This document shows positions 17,179 through 26,062 of a DNA stretch of 64,000 nt, piece after piece. Positions within the stretch are counted from its first letter, which is position 1. The number at the start of each line of letters is the position of its first letter. The position numbers and the translations under genes are program-made. Source of the DNA: Parathalassolituus penaei (GTDB lineage Bacteria; Pseudomonadota; Gammaproteobacteria; Pseudomonadales; Oceanobacteraceae); assembly GCF_026626885.1 (NCBI RefSeq), contig NZ_JAPNOA010000016.1, positions 62,001 through 126,000 on the forward strand. Reading direction: 5' to 3'. The notes under the pieces were generated by a model that made no database searches, was not told the origin of the DNA, and saw only the letters and a list, made by a program, of their open reading frames with translations.

Positions 17179-17507
17179 TATTCAACCTCCAGAATTCGAT
17201 CAATAGCCGCCACCAGTTGCAGGGTGGCAGGGGCCTTGATACCGCGTTGTTGCCATTGCAACTCCAGCATCCCACTCATGCCTTGCCCCTTGCGGAACTG
17301 TGGCAACGGTAAGCCCTGTTGCAGCAGCTGACTCAGGCGCGGCAGTAACACAAACTGCAGCCACTGCTCGATGCTGAGGGTATCGGCAGCAAATGGCACC
17401 TGACTTGCCAGAGCAGCGGCGGTGGGGGCGTTATGACTCCACAGCCCATCCTGCTGCAGTGCCTGCGGTAATTGTTCCAGCGCGGTTTGCAGGGCTGAAT
17501 ATGGCAT
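17178..17507 (-). CDS. YqcC family protein (DUF446)
   Basis: A 109-residue protein, the same length as E. coli YqcC. The family core is clear in LSIEQWLQFVLLPRLSQLL, followed by LPLP. The frame stays open to 17852, but that part overlaps the divergent DUF3549 gene; the ATG at 17505-17507 gives the family length. Function is not established; E. coli yqcC lies next to the truC pseudouridine synthase gene, which is not seen here. Confidence 0.8.
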   Translation of the reverse strand: MPYSALQTALEQLPQALQQDGLWSHNAPTAAALASQVPFAADTLSIEQWLQFVLLPRLSQLLQQGLPLPQFRKGQGMSGMLELQWQQRGIKAPATLQLVAAIDRILEVE

Positions 17508-17660
17508 GAGGTTTTCCGTTGGATGCAGCGGTAAAAGCGCGATGATACCCCGCAGTCGATACTGGCTCAAACGCAGCGGGAGCGACTGATTCTGGTACAC
17601 TGGCGGCATTTGTTGCCGGGGGCGTTGCCTCAGCTTCCTTCGATTGCCAGGAGTGTATGC

Positions 17661-18677
17661 GTGATTATCAGTGATTTGCTGCAACAGCAGGGTGCCCGGA
17701 TGCGGGTTTTTGATATGGGCCGCCGAATTCAGGTCATGGACCTGGATCTGTTTCGTGCCGTCGAGAATATGCAATCGCCATGGCCGTCGCCGTACCTGAA
17801 ACACGCCTGGCTGGGGATGATGAGCTGGCATCCGGATAAGCCGGGTCAGCACGGTATCTGGTTTATCAAATTACCGCTGGATGAACGCAACCTGTTACAA
17901 GCCGCTGCTCGTGACGCCTTTGTGGCATTCTGCCTGAAGCAGGCTCACAACAATCCCGAAGCCCGTGGTGAAGCGCCTTACAGTTACAAGCCGGATGCCT
18001 CCCGTATGGCCTACTTCCATGCCATGGCCTTGCAGGAGCTGGGCGCTGGCAACAGCCGTTATTACGCCACGACTCGTGCCTATCTGGGTGGTGATATTGG
18101 TTGGGACAGCTGGCAGCAGCTGGGCCTGCAAGGTCTGGCCGAAGTAGTGGCGGCGGTTGACCGTGATCACAACGAAACCCTGCTGGTAAATGCCATTCCA
18201 CATCTGCCCACCGTGCCATTACATGCCCTGCTCGGGTTTATGGAAAACATCCAGCCAACCCAGGCCTTGACCTCGGCGCTGAATGATCGTCTGGCGACCC
18301 TGATTGGTGAAGGCGCGACCAGCGCTGATCTGGCTGCGTTTGCCCGGGCTATTTCACAAAGTCGCAACATCACCCAGCGTCGGCAGCTATTACAGGCCAT
18401 GCTGGCGCACCCGGCGTCGCGCACGGTTGAACTGCTGGCGGCGATGGCCAGCCGTTGCTGGCTGGATCTGGATGGTGATGTGCTGGTGGCGTATCTGGAA
18501 GCGCTGGCGCGTAACGATCAGGGTGAGCAGGCTTTTAACGCGCTGGTTGCTGACCTCATGACCTTGCCAGCCATGCGTGAGCGTATGCTGGCGGCGTTTA
18601 CCCGTCAGGATCTCAGTCCGTTGCTGCGTCAGGCCTTTGATGGTCTGCTGGTGCTGGTACGTGGAGGTATGAAGTGA
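17661..18677 (+). CDS. DUF3549 family protein
   Basis: A 338-residue protein matching DUF3549 by the N-terminal RVFDMGRRIQVMDL and the central helical repeats. I choose the GTG at 17661 because AGGAG lies at 17649-17653 and the resulting start (IISDLLQQQGARMRVFDMGR) fits the family; the frame extends a further 17 codons upstream. No catalytic motif is visible. It shares its stop region with the GTG start of the following YchJ gene, so both are translationally coupled. Confidence 0.8.
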   Translation: MIISDLLQQQGARMRVFDMGRRIQVMDLDLFRAVENMQSPWPSPYLKHAWLGMMSWHPDKPGQHGIWFIKLPLDERNLLQAAARDAFVAFCLKQAHNNPEARGEAPYSYKPDASRMAYFHAMALQELGAGNSRYYATTRAYLGGDIGWDSWQQLGLQGLAEVVAAVDRDHNETLLVNAIPHLPTVPLHALLGFMENIQPTQALTSALNDRLATLIGEGATSADLAAFARAISQSRNITQRRQLLQAMLAHPASRTVELLAAMASRCWLDLDGDVLVAYLEALARNDQGEQAFNALVADLMTLPAMRERMLAAFTRQDLSPLLRQAFDGLLVLVRGGMK

Positions 18678-19123
18678 GTCTTTGCCCATGTGGTTCCGGC
18701 AAACCGGTTGCGGAGTGCTGCGGGCCATTGCTGGAGGGCGCGGCGGCGTCCTCCCCGGAAGCCCTGATGCGTTCCCGTTATACCGCGTTTGTGCTGGAAG
18801 ATCAGGATTACCTGCGTCGCAGCTGGCATGAGAGCACCCGGCCAGGCGGCGAATTGCTGGCCCATGGCACCCGCTGGAGTGGCCTGCAAGTGCTGACGTC
18901 TGCGGTTGATGGTGATCACGGTACCGTGCAGTTTGTGGCGACGTATCAGGAAGAAGGTGACAAACAATGGCAGCAGCTGCAGGAAACCTCGCGTTTTGTG
19001 CAAGAGGGCGGCCACTGGTTTTACGTTGATGGTGATGCCCGCTGGCAAACCTTGCGTCCCGGCCGTAACGACGATTGTCCGTGTGGTTCCGGGCGCAAGT
19101 TCAAGAAGTGCTGTGGTGCCTGA
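18674..19123 (+). CDS. YchJ family protein with two SEC-C motifs
   Basis: A 149-residue protein with a zinc-binding SEC-C motif at each end: CPCGSGKPVAECCG at residues 4-17 and CPCGSGRKFKKCCG at the C-terminus. Between them is the YchJ core SSPEALMRSRYTAFVLEDQDYLRRSWH. The GTG start overlaps the stop of the DUF3549 gene. SEC-C domains bind zinc and often contact ribosomes or SecB; the role of YchJ itself is unknown. Confidence 0.9.
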   Translation: MSLCPCGSGKPVAECCGPLLEGAAASSPEALMRSRYTAFVLEDQDYLRRSWHESTRPGGELLAHGTRWSGLQVLTSAVDGDHGTVQFVATYQEEGDKQWQQLQETSRFVQEGGHWFYVDGDARWQTLRPGRNDDCPCGSGRKFKKCCGA

Positions 19124-19150
19124 GCGACAGGCGGGGCTGTCTGATGCGAA

Positions 19151-19369
19151 TCAGTCGCGACGTGACGGTCCCTTGATCAGCATGCCCCAGCACATGGCCA
19201 GCGCGCCGATGGTGGAAATCAGCAAGCCAAGATTCACCAACAGAGGATGCCGTGAATAGTAGGTGCTGGTAATACTGGCACTGGCTTCGTCACCCAGCTC
19301 CAGTCCGTACAGGACCAGCAGGGCAAGCGCGGGGAGGGCGAAAATCAGAGCGCCCAGTCGAATCAACAT
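19151..19369 (-). CDS. Small two-span membrane protein, hypothetical
   Basis: A 72-residue protein with two hydrophobic segments (about residues 5-23 and 44-63) joined by a polar loop, with a basic C-terminus KGPSRRD. The ATG at 19367-19369 is chosen over a longer frame that runs into the divergent gene. Function unknown. Confidence 0.6.
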   Translation of the reverse strand: MLIRLGALIFALPALALLVLYGLELGDEASASITSTYYSRHPLLVNLGLLISTIGALAMCWGMLIKGPSRRD

Positions 19370-19381
19370 AGAGTCCAGTCC

Positions 19382-20206
19382 TTGCGAATATCTGTGGATC
19401 TCAAACAATTTGGTGGCCGCTGGTTGCGCCGCCGTGTGTGGCTGAATGTACTTCTGGGGTGTTTGCTGGTGTCGCAGGCGTGTGCCAACGATGCCGAACA
19501 ACAGCTCAACGAGATTCAGTCAGACCTTGATCGCGGCCGATTATCGCTGCCGACTGGCCGTAACGCTATGGAAAAGATTGATCTTTACCGCCAGCGTTGG
19601 CCAGCAGACCTGCGAATTGTGCCCTTTGCGTACCGCTGGAGTGCGGGGCAGCTGGCGGCGGCCGAACATGCTTACCTCTATGCCGACTACGGGCGGTTAC
19701 AGCAGTTGCTGGAGCAACTCTGGTGGCTGACGCCGGAAGCGCCGGGGCTGGAGGCATTTCAGAGCCGGGTTGATCAGGATCCGCGTGTGGCCTGGCCAGC
19801 GGTAACGGATACACCTGAGCAAACGGTAAAAGCGTTGGCGCTGGATGCTTATCAACCACTGGCGGCACGGATATCCAATGTTGATCCAAAAGCCGCTGAC
19901 CGTAACGTCGAGATTCTGGCGACTCAGGAACTGGACGCCGAACGGCTGCAGCAACGGGATAAGACTCTCGAAGAAACCCTGCAGCCATTCTGCAAGGCGT
20001 TGATTGAACATCAGGCCGATGTCCGGATTGAAACCGCCAGTCGTGACGATTACAGCTGGTTGACGGTGCGGTTGACGTTGTGCGCCCGGCGTTTTGATCC
20101 GAATTTCCGGGTCCGACATCATTATGTGCAGCAAACCGGTACACCGCGGCTGCAGCTGTATATTCCGCGCCCGCAGGCGGGCAGTATTTTCGCCGATGGC
20201 GAATAA
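19382..20206 (+). CDS. Exported hypothetical protein
   Basis: A 274-residue protein starting with TTG at 19382. A basic stretch (GRWLRRRVWL) leads into a hydrophobic segment ending at SQACAND, a signal peptide with likely cleavage after Ala. The mature part is helical and acidic with RW and WW pairs; four cysteines are present in total. A later GTG could be the true start, as the signal peptide would survive. It is convergent with the alkaline phosphatases and separated from them by a shared terminator. Function unknown. Confidence 0.65.
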   Translation: MRISVDLKQFGGRWLRRRVWLNVLLGCLLVSQACANDAEQQLNEIQSDLDRGRLSLPTGRNAMEKIDLYRQRWPADLRIVPFAYRWSAGQLAAAEHAYLYADYGRLQQLLEQLWWLTPEAPGLEAFQSRVDQDPRVAWPAVTDTPEQTVKALALDAYQPLAARISNVDPKAADRNVEILATQELDAERLQQRDKTLEETLQPFCKALIEHQADVRIETASRDDYSWLTVRLTLCARRFDPNFRVRHHYVQQTGTPRLQLYIPRPQAGSIFADGE

Positions 20207-20208
20207 CA

Positions 20209-20248
20209 AAACCGCTGTCAGCGCTTGAGCACTGACAGCGGTTTGCTT
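20209..20248. terminator. Bidirectional intrinsic terminator
   Basis: A perfect 13-bp stem, AAACCGCTGTCAG at 20209-20221 with 20232-20244, and a 10-base loop, between two convergent genes. The A-run on one side and T-run on the other are short. Confidence 0.75.
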
Positions 20249-20256
20249 CAGCCCGA

Positions 20257-21894
20257 TTATTGCGCCGGGCTGGTCATCGCCTGTTTCATCAGATGGAACA
20301 GCCAATGTTGCTCCATGGTGCCACCCAGCAGGTGTGCCCATGGGCCACGGCCATACACGGCTACGTCTTCACCACCGTGGGTTTCACTTTCCAGTTCCAC
20401 CAGTGCCTGTTGGCGATAGTCCGGATCACTGGTGTTATCCGGATTCACCGACGGACGTGGCTGGCTGACTGCGCCCGGGCCATTACGGTAGTTCATTGAG
20501 GTGTAATAACCGCCGTCAGAGAGCTTTACCGGGTCCGGACGTGGATGGCCATGTTCGTCGTTGGTTTTGACCACGCCGGTAATCGGGTTACCCAACGTCG
20601 GGTAACCGGCCAGAGTCAGGGTGTGGCTGTGGTCGGCGGTAACCAGCAGCAGGCTGTTGTTAAAATCGAGGTGATCGATCAGCCAGTTCATAGTCTGGTC
20701 GAGTTCTTCGGTTTCTTTTAACGCCCGATAACCCTTGCCTTCATGATGAGCGTGGTCGATGCGACCGGCTTCAATCACCAGCACATAACCATTCTGGTTT
20801 TGCGACAGACGTTCAACGGCTTTGCGGGTCATATCCAGCAGGCCCGGCGTGTTGTCGCCACGATCATCCACGTACGGCAAGTGGGAATTGGCGAACAGGC
20901 CCAGCCAGTGGCCGCTTTTCATATCCGCTGCGTTCAGTGCTTGCAGGGAATCAACATAGTGGTGATCCGGTTGTTGTTGCCATTCTCGGGTCAGGTCGCG
21001 GCCGTCGGCACGATCACCCTTTTCCTGCTCCGGCAGGAACATGGCGCGACCGCCCCCAAAGGCCACTTCAAGACCGGCATCGCTGTTGTTGCTGTTGCTA
21101 TTAGTGCTGTTGGTGCGCCAGGCAATCAGCTGGCTGGCAATGTCGATACAACCGGCATCACGAGCCGCCTGTGGCATCTGACGGTCATCTTCCCAGTCGC
21201 GATCAACGCTGTGGGCGTAAGTCGCCGCCGGAGTGGCGTGGGTCAGGCGTGTGGTGGTCAGTACACCGGTGGCCTTGCCAGCATCTTCGGCCAGATCCAG
21301 CAGGCTGTTGAGTTCATGGCCTTTGCCACTATTGCAGTCGTCACGGGTGACGGTTGCGTCCACCGACAACACGCCGGCAAGGGTTTTGGTGCCAGTCACA
21401 ATCGCTGACATGGTGCCAGCGGAGTCCGGGGTTTGCTGGTTGGTGTTGTAGGTTTTGATCAGGGCGCTGTATGGCAGCTTCTCAAAACTCAGGCTGTAGT
21501 CTTCACCACTCATGCCTTTTTGCTGGCCTGCAAAAATACGCGCAGCGGTCAGGGTACTGATACCCATACCATCACCAATCACCAGCACGATGTTACGAGC
21601 TTGTCCTGTGATCTGGGTATCGGCCATTTTCTGGCTGGCCTGGGCGGAACCGGCCTTGAACCATTCACTGCTGGAGGTCGACACTTTTGCCGGTGCGGGT
21701 TGGCTGGTTGTGCTTGTGCTTGTAGTTGTAGCTGTAGCTGTAGCTGTAGCTGTAGCTGTAGCTGTAGCTGTAGCTGTAGCTGTAGCCTTGTTGGTTTCTA
21801 CAGGTTTTGCCGGAGCTGCTGTGCTGGTGGCTGGTTCGTTGCAGGCAACCAGCAGGCTGCTGGCGAGCAGGGTGGTTACAATCGGGAATTTCAT
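20257..21894 (-). CDS. Alkaline phosphatase, lipoprotein, with Ala-Thr repeat linker
   Basis: A 545-residue PhoA-fold enzyme. The signal peptide ends in a lipobox (LLVA-C at residue about 18), so it is tethered to a membrane. A low-complexity linker follows, with ten Ala-Thr repeats encoded by a DNA microsatellite. The catalytic domain begins near residue 95: VIGDGMGISTLTA (metal site), TPDSAGTMSAIVTG (nucleophile Ser in DSAG), TADHSHT and ETHGGEDVAV (metal ligands). It is the downstream member of a tandem pair, overlapping its paralogue by 4 bases. I see no clear Pho box upstream of the pair. Confidence 0.93.
   Translation of the reverse strand: MKFPIVTTLLASSLLVACNEPATSTAAPAKPVETNKATATATATATATATATATATTTSTSTTSQPAPAKVSTSSSEWFKAGSAQASQKMADTQITGQARNIVLVIGDGMGISTLTAARIFAGQQKGMSGEDYSLSFEKLPYSALIKTYNTNQQTPDSAGTMSAIVTGTKTLAGVLSVDATVTRDDCNSGKGHELNSLLDLAEDAGKATGVLTTTRLTHATPAATYAHSVDRDWEDDRQMPQAARDAGCIDIASQLIAWRTNSTNSNSNNSDAGLEVAFGGGRAMFLPEQEKGDRADGRDLTREWQQQPDHHYVDSLQALNAADMKSGHWLGLFANSHLPYVDDRGDNTPGLLDMTRKAVERLSQNQNGYVLVIEAGRIDHAHHEGKGYRALKETEELDQTMNWLIDHLDFNNSLLLVTADHSHTLTLAGYPTLGNPITGVVKTNDEHGHPRPDPVKLSDGGYYTSMNYRNGPGAVSQPRPSVNPDNTSDPDYRQQALVELESETHGGEDVAVYGRGPWAHLLGGTMEQHWLFHLMKQAMTSPAQ
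21721..21786. repeat. Hexanucleotide microsatellite inside the alkaline phosphatase gene
   Basis: Ten perfect tandem copies of TGTAGC (21727-21786) preceded by one variant copy TGTAGT (21721-21726). On the coding (minus) strand each unit is GCT ACA, Ala-Thr. Because the unit is six bases, slippage changes the linker by two residues and never shifts frame. Confidence 0.97.
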
Positions 21895-23396
21895 TCGCTC
21901 TGCTCCGCATTGGCGCTACGGGATTCGGATTCAGAACCCGACAGTTGCAGGCTCTGCACCATCAGGTGATAAAGGCTGTTCTGTTCCAGCTGGCCGTGGA
22001 ACCACTGGCTACCGGGGCCTTTGGCATGGGCGGCAACGTCATCACTGCCGTGGGTTTCATCACTCATTGGCGCCAGAGCGGCCTGCAGGTAATCCGGATC
22101 TTCTGGTTCCTTGTCGTGGTTGTGAGCGGTTGCACCGGGGCCGTTGGCATAACCCAGGGTGGTGTAGGCCGTGTCTTCCTGCTTGTCTTCGTTGCCGTTG
22201 GCATAACCCAGAATCGGCGCGCCACGCTGCTGGTAACCGGCCATCGAGAAGGTATGGCTATGGTCAGCCGTCACAATAATGAGGGTGTCATCATCGTTGG
22301 TGAGCTGATCGGCGGTGGCGACGGCATCGGATAATTGCACGGTTTCATCCAGCGCCCGGTAGGCGTTACCGGCATGGTGGGCATGATCGATACGGCCACT
22401 TTCAATCACCAGCACGTAGCCCTGGTCGCTGCTGCGGGTTTGTTCTTGCAGAACACGAATGGCGGTGAGGGTCATTTCTTCCAGCGACGGCTGTGCCGGT
22501 TCGTCGGCCTTGCGGCGGTCGGCTTCATAATCCATATGGCTGGTGCTGAACAGGCCGAGAATCGGCGTGGCCGGGCTCATGGCCATCAGGTCATTTCGGC
22601 TCAGCAGTAATTGTCCTTGTGGATATTGCTGGCGGAAGCGGGCGGTCAGGTCTTCGTCCTGACGGCGGCCATTGGCGCTGGCCAGCAGGAAATTACCCAG
22701 ACCACCACCCATGGCAACATCCAGACCACCGGCAAAACCACGGTCAATCAGCTGGCGGGCGATGTCCTGACAGCCATTCTGACGGGCTTCCTCGCTCAGG
22801 TCGGCATCGGATTCCCAATCGCGTTCAATGCTGTGGGCGTAAGTCGCCGCCGGAGTGGCGTGGGTGATGCGGGCGGTACTGACCACGCCGGTGGCATAAC
22901 CGGCGGCGCTGGCATTTTCCAGCAAGGTTGCCACTTCATGAGCCTTGGCACCTGCACAGGTCCCCCGCTCCTGTTCCGGGCCAATCGACAACACTCCCGC
23001 TTCGGTTTTGACTCCGGTCATGAGGGCGGTGATGGTGCCTGCCGAATCCGGGGTTTGCTGGTTGGTGTTATAGGTTTTCACCAGTGCGGACGCCGGGAAG
23101 CGTTCAAACGACAGGGAGTTTTCTTCGCCGGTACGCCCCATCAGCTGGCCCTGATAAATACGGCTGGCGGTCAGGGTGGCGATGTTCATGCCGTCTCCGA
23201 GGAAAAAGATCAGGTTGCGGGCTTTTTTGCCTGGATCAGTCTGTTGCAGACGCTGTTGCAGCCAGGCTTCGCCTTGCTGGTAATCCGGTACTTCGTAGGC
23301 GCTGTAACCCGGGGTCATCTGGGCCATTACGGCGCCGGAAGCGGTTGCCAGAGTCACGGCAAGGGCCAGCGGCGCACGGGTCAAAAATTTGGGCAT
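21891..23396 (-). CDS. Alkaline phosphatase, secreted paralogue
   Basis: A 501-residue PhoA-fold enzyme with a classical signal peptide (LALAVTLATASGAVMAQ) and no lipobox, so it should be periplasmic or secreted. Motifs match its neighbour: FLGDGMNIATLTASRI, TPDSAGTITALMTG (nucleophile), TADHSHTFSMAG and ETHGSDDVAAHAKGPG. It is the promoter-proximal gene of the pair and overlaps the lipoprotein paralogue by 4 bases. Both probably release phosphate from organic monoesters, one soluble and one tethered. Confidence 0.93.
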   Translation of the reverse strand: MPKFLTRAPLALAVTLATASGAVMAQMTPGYSAYEVPDYQQGEAWLQQRLQQTDPGKKARNLIFFLGDGMNIATLTASRIYQGQLMGRTGEENSLSFERFPASALVKTYNTNQQTPDSAGTITALMTGVKTEAGVLSIGPEQERGTCAGAKAHEVATLLENASAAGYATGVVSTARITHATPAATYAHSIERDWESDADLSEEARQNGCQDIARQLIDRGFAGGLDVAMGGGLGNFLLASANGRRQDEDLTARFRQQYPQGQLLLSRNDLMAMSPATPILGLFSTSHMDYEADRRKADEPAQPSLEEMTLTAIRVLQEQTRSSDQGYVLVIESGRIDHAHHAGNAYRALDETVQLSDAVATADQLTNDDDTLIIVTADHSHTFSMAGYQQRGAPILGYANGNEDKQEDTAYTTLGYANGPGATAHNHDKEPEDPDYLQAALAPMSDETHGSDDVAAHAKGPGSQWFHGQLEQNSLYHLMVQSLQLSGSESESRSANAEQSE

Positions 23397-23632
23397 AAGG
23401 GGAACTTCCTGGTCTCTGGATGCTCAGTCAGGTTAACGAGTGTACGGCTGTCCCTTTATCAGTAACAGACCGAGGGCGGTCAAATCAGCTCAGCAGCCAG
23501 CGGGGTTGCTTGTTTCCAGCGTCCGGTAGAAGATAGCCGGCCGTAAGTCAGGGGCGCTGTAACCCTGCACCGGAACTGCCCGCCTGCAAAATCAATCGGG
23601 CGTGTTACAATGTCGTCCTTCCACTCCTTCGA

Positions 23633-24790
23633 ATGAAAAATCTGAGAGCTATGCGCTATTTAGTAAGCCTTTGCCTGATGCTGGTGTCCGGCTGGTCCGC
23701 CGCTGCCGTCATTGTTCCGCGCGCACCTGAACTGGATGCCAGCGCTTATATCCTGCTGGACGCTTCCAGCGGCAAGGTTCTGGTTGAGCACAATGCCGAC
23801 CAGCGAGTACCTCCAGCCAGTATTACCAAGCTGATGACCAGCTACATCGCCATCGATGAAATGAACCATGGCAAAGCCACTGATGACACTCTGGTGCCAA
23901 TCAGCGTGAAAGCCTGGCAGATGGAAGGTTCCAAGATGTACGTGCGCGAAGGTACTGAAGTACCGATGATCGACCTGCTGCGCGGCATCATCATTCAATC
24001 CGGTAACGATGCTTCTGTTGCTGTGGCGGAATATTTCGCCGGTTCCGAAGATGCGTTTGCAGACTGGATGAACCTGTATGCCGAGCGTATGGGGATGAAA
24101 AACAGTCACTTCGAAAACGCTACTGGCTGGCCATCCGAGCAGCACTACAGTACCGCCCGTGACATCGCTACCCTGTCGGTGCACATCGTGAACGATCACC
24201 CAGCTTATTACCCGCTGTATTCCGAGAAATACTTCGAGTACAACAACATTCGCCAGCCGAATCGTAACCGTCTGCTGTGGCGTGATTCTGCGGTGGATGG
24301 TCTGAAGACTGGTCACACCGAAGAAGCCGGTTTCTGTCTGGCAGCTTCCGCCAAGCGTGACGACATGCGTCTGGTTGCCGTTGTGATGGGCACCCGTTCT
24401 GACACCGCCCGTGCTCAGGAAACCCAGAAGCTGCTGTCTTACGGCTTCCGTTATTTCGAAACCCACAAGCTGCGTAACGGCGGCGAGGTGCTGGGTCAGC
24501 ACCGTGTCTGGCTGGGGACCAGCAGCAAGGTCGACGTTGGTCTGACCAGCGACCTCAACCTGACCATTCCTCGTGGTATGCAAGGCGAGCTGAGCATGGA
24601 CATCGAGATGGAAGAATATCCACTGGCACCAATCGCTCAGGGCCAGGAAATTGGCAAGCTGGTGGTGCGCAAGGATGGCGAGGTTCTGGATACCCGTCCT
24701 CTGATCGCTCTGACTGCGGTTGAAGAGTCCGGATTTATTGGCCGTATGATTGGCCATATCCAGCTGTTCCTGGCTCGTCTGTTCGGATAA
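23633..24790 (+). CDS. dacA: D-alanyl-D-alanine carboxypeptidase, PBP5/6 family
   Basis: A 385-residue low-molecular-weight PBP with a signal peptide (LVSLCLMLVSGWSAAA). Motifs are ASITKLM (SxxK), SGNDASVA (SxN) and KTGHTEEAG (KTG), followed by the C-terminal beta domain and an amphipathic helix (FIGRMIGHIQLFLARLFG) that anchors it to the membrane. A second ATG at 23651 also keeps the signal peptide. The order dacA-ybeD-lipB-lipA is conserved in gammaproteobacteria. Confidence 0.94.
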   Translation: MKNLRAMRYLVSLCLMLVSGWSAAAVIVPRAPELDASAYILLDASSGKVLVEHNADQRVPPASITKLMTSYIAIDEMNHGKATDDTLVPISVKAWQMEGSKMYVREGTEVPMIDLLRGIIIQSGNDASVAVAEYFAGSEDAFADWMNLYAERMGMKNSHFENATGWPSEQHYSTARDIATLSVHIVNDHPAYYPLYSEKYFEYNNIRQPNRNRLLWRDSAVDGLKTGHTEEAGFCLAASAKRDDMRLVAVVMGTRSDTARAQETQKLLSYGFRYFETHKLRNGGEVLGQHRVWLGTSSKVDVGLTSDLNLTIPRGMQGELSMDIEMEEYPLAPIAQGQEIGKLVVRKDGEVLDTRPLIALTAVEESGFIGRMIGHIQLFLARLFG

Positions 24791-24797
24791 TACCTGT

Positions 24798-25103
24798 ATG
24801 GCTCTGATTCCAATGCCTCCGGCTGCCGGCGCCCAGTCGCCGGAGCCACCAAAAATCGAGTTCCCTTGCCCGAACTATCCGATCAAGGTAGTGGGGGTTG
24901 GGGCCGACAATTATCGTGAGGTGGTGCTCGATATTGTAGAGCTGCACGCCCCCGGTTTTGATGTCGAGAAAATCCAGATTCGTGACAGCCGTAACGGCCG
25001 CTTCCGCTCCATTACGCTGTTTATTACAGCAACTGGTCCGGAACAGCTGGAGACCCTGCATCAGGCGCTCCGGGCTCACGAACTGGTTCACATGGTGCTC
25101 TGA
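24798..25103 (+). CDS. ybeD: YbeD/DUF493 family protein
   Basis: A 101-residue ACT-like protein: [18 protein letters not shown], then [20 protein letters not shown], which are the family signatures. The ATG at 24798 lies 7 bases after dacA, and the stop overlaps the lipB start by one base. The fold resembles a small-molecule-binding regulator; the role is unknown. Confidence 0.92.
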   Translation: MALIPMPPAAGAQSPEPPKIEFPCPNYPIKVVGVGADNYREVVLDIVELHAPGFDVEKIQIRDSRNGRFRSITLFITATGPEQLETLHQALRAHELVHMVL

Positions 25104-25735
25104 TGACGGAGATTGTGGTTCGTCATCTGGGCCTTGTTGAGTACGAAGCCTGTTATCAGCAGATGCTGGAATTCACCCAGTCCCGTACTGCTGAAACCGC
25201 TGATGAAATCTGGTTGTTGCAACATTCTCCGGTATTCACCCAGGGCCAGGCCGGCAAGGCCGAGCACCTGCTGATGCCGGGGGATATCCCGGTTGTGCAA
25301 TCGGATCGCGGTGGTCAGGTAACCTATCACGGGCCGGGCCAGCTGGTGGTGTATCTGCTGCTGGATATCCGGCGTCTGGGCATGGGCCCTCGTCAGTTGG
25401 TCAGTCTGATTGAGGATTCCATCATTGCCGCTCTGGCGCATTGGCAGGTTGAAGCCTTTGCCAAGCCGGATGCTCCTGGTGTGTATGTTGATGGCCGCAA
25501 GATCGCCTCGTTGGGTCTGCGGATTCGTAACGCCAAAACCTTCCATGGTCTGGCGCTCAACATCGACATGAACATGGAGCCATTCCTGCGTATCAATCCG
25601 TGTGGATATGCCGGTCTGCAAATGACCCAGGTCTGCTCCGAGGTTCGTGAACCTGTGACGTTTGACCAGGTCGCTGATGAATTACAAAAGCAGTTGCTGA
25701 GCCGTTTGCGGTCTGACCGCGAATCTCAGTCCTGA
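25103..25735 (+). CDS. lipB: Octanoyl-ACP:protein N-octanoyltransferase
   Basis: A 210-residue enzyme that moves octanoate from acyl carrier protein to lipoyl domains. Conserved segments: [37 protein letters not shown] with the active-site Lys, and [13 protein letters not shown] with the Cys. It is coupled to ybeD and precedes lipA, but is separated from lipA by a repeat element. Confidence 0.96.
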   Translation: MTEIVVRHLGLVEYEACYQQMLEFTQSRTAETADEIWLLQHSPVFTQGQAGKAEHLLMPGDIPVVQSDRGGQVTYHGPGQLVVYLLLDIRRLGMGPRQLVSLIEDSIIAALAHWQVEAFAKPDAPGVYVDGRKIASLGLRIRNAKTFHGLALNIDMNMEPFLRINPCGYAGLQMTQVCSEVREPVTFDQVADELQKQLLSRLRSDRESQS

Positions 25736-25762
25736 AATGACATTATCGATAGCGGGCGCCCA

Positions 25763-26028
25763 GGGCCCCTCTGAATAACTCTGCACAGCTCTGCGCGAGT
25801 GCTACAGCGCGTGTGAGCAAGGCGGCGAATGCAGTGAAATGACGAGTCCTTTTCAAATTCGCCAACACGGCTCAAACGTGCTGTAGCCAGCGCCCTTCGG
25901 GGCTTTCGGGATGATAACGACTCTGTGTCGCCGGTTTTCGACGTAGCTCGCTATGCCATCAAACCGGCTTCGTGATTCGTCATCATCCCGATAAGCCAGA
26001 GCGGGCACCGAGTTATTCAGAGGGTCCC
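25763..26028. mobile_element. 266-bp MITE-like element with 19-bp terminal inverted repeats
   Basis: The left end GGGCCCCTCTGAATAACTC (25763-25781) and the reverse complement of the right end, GGGACCCTCTGAATAACTC (26010-26028), agree at 18 of 19 positions. Inside are nested palindromes: GCTACAGC near 25801 with GCTGTAGC near 25881, GCCC-TTCG-GGGC near 25892, CGGGATGAT near 25908 with ATCATCCCG near 25981, and GCCGGTTT near 25931 with AAACCGGC near 25961. It has no ORF and fills most of the 327-base gap between lipB and lipA. I found no clear target duplication. A related short copy is at 40118-40172. Confidence 0.7.
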
Positions 26029-26062
26029 TAGACCCGATCCTTGCACCAGTGGGGTGATAGAT

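Noticed and set aside
21721-21786. CRISPR-like repeat
   Set aside because: The unit is six bases in uninterrupted tandem inside a coding region. There are no spacers.
23397-23632. Pho box or other phosphate-control site upstream of the alkaline phosphatases
   Set aside because: Only a weak partial match (CTGTTACTGATAAAG on the minus strand) was found; no pair of CTGTCA-type half sites. Nothing else in this 236-base interval can be supported.
25755-26035. Target-site duplication around the MITE-like element
   Set aside because: Left flank ends in CCA and right flank begins TAG; no convincing repeat of 2 to 9 bases was found.
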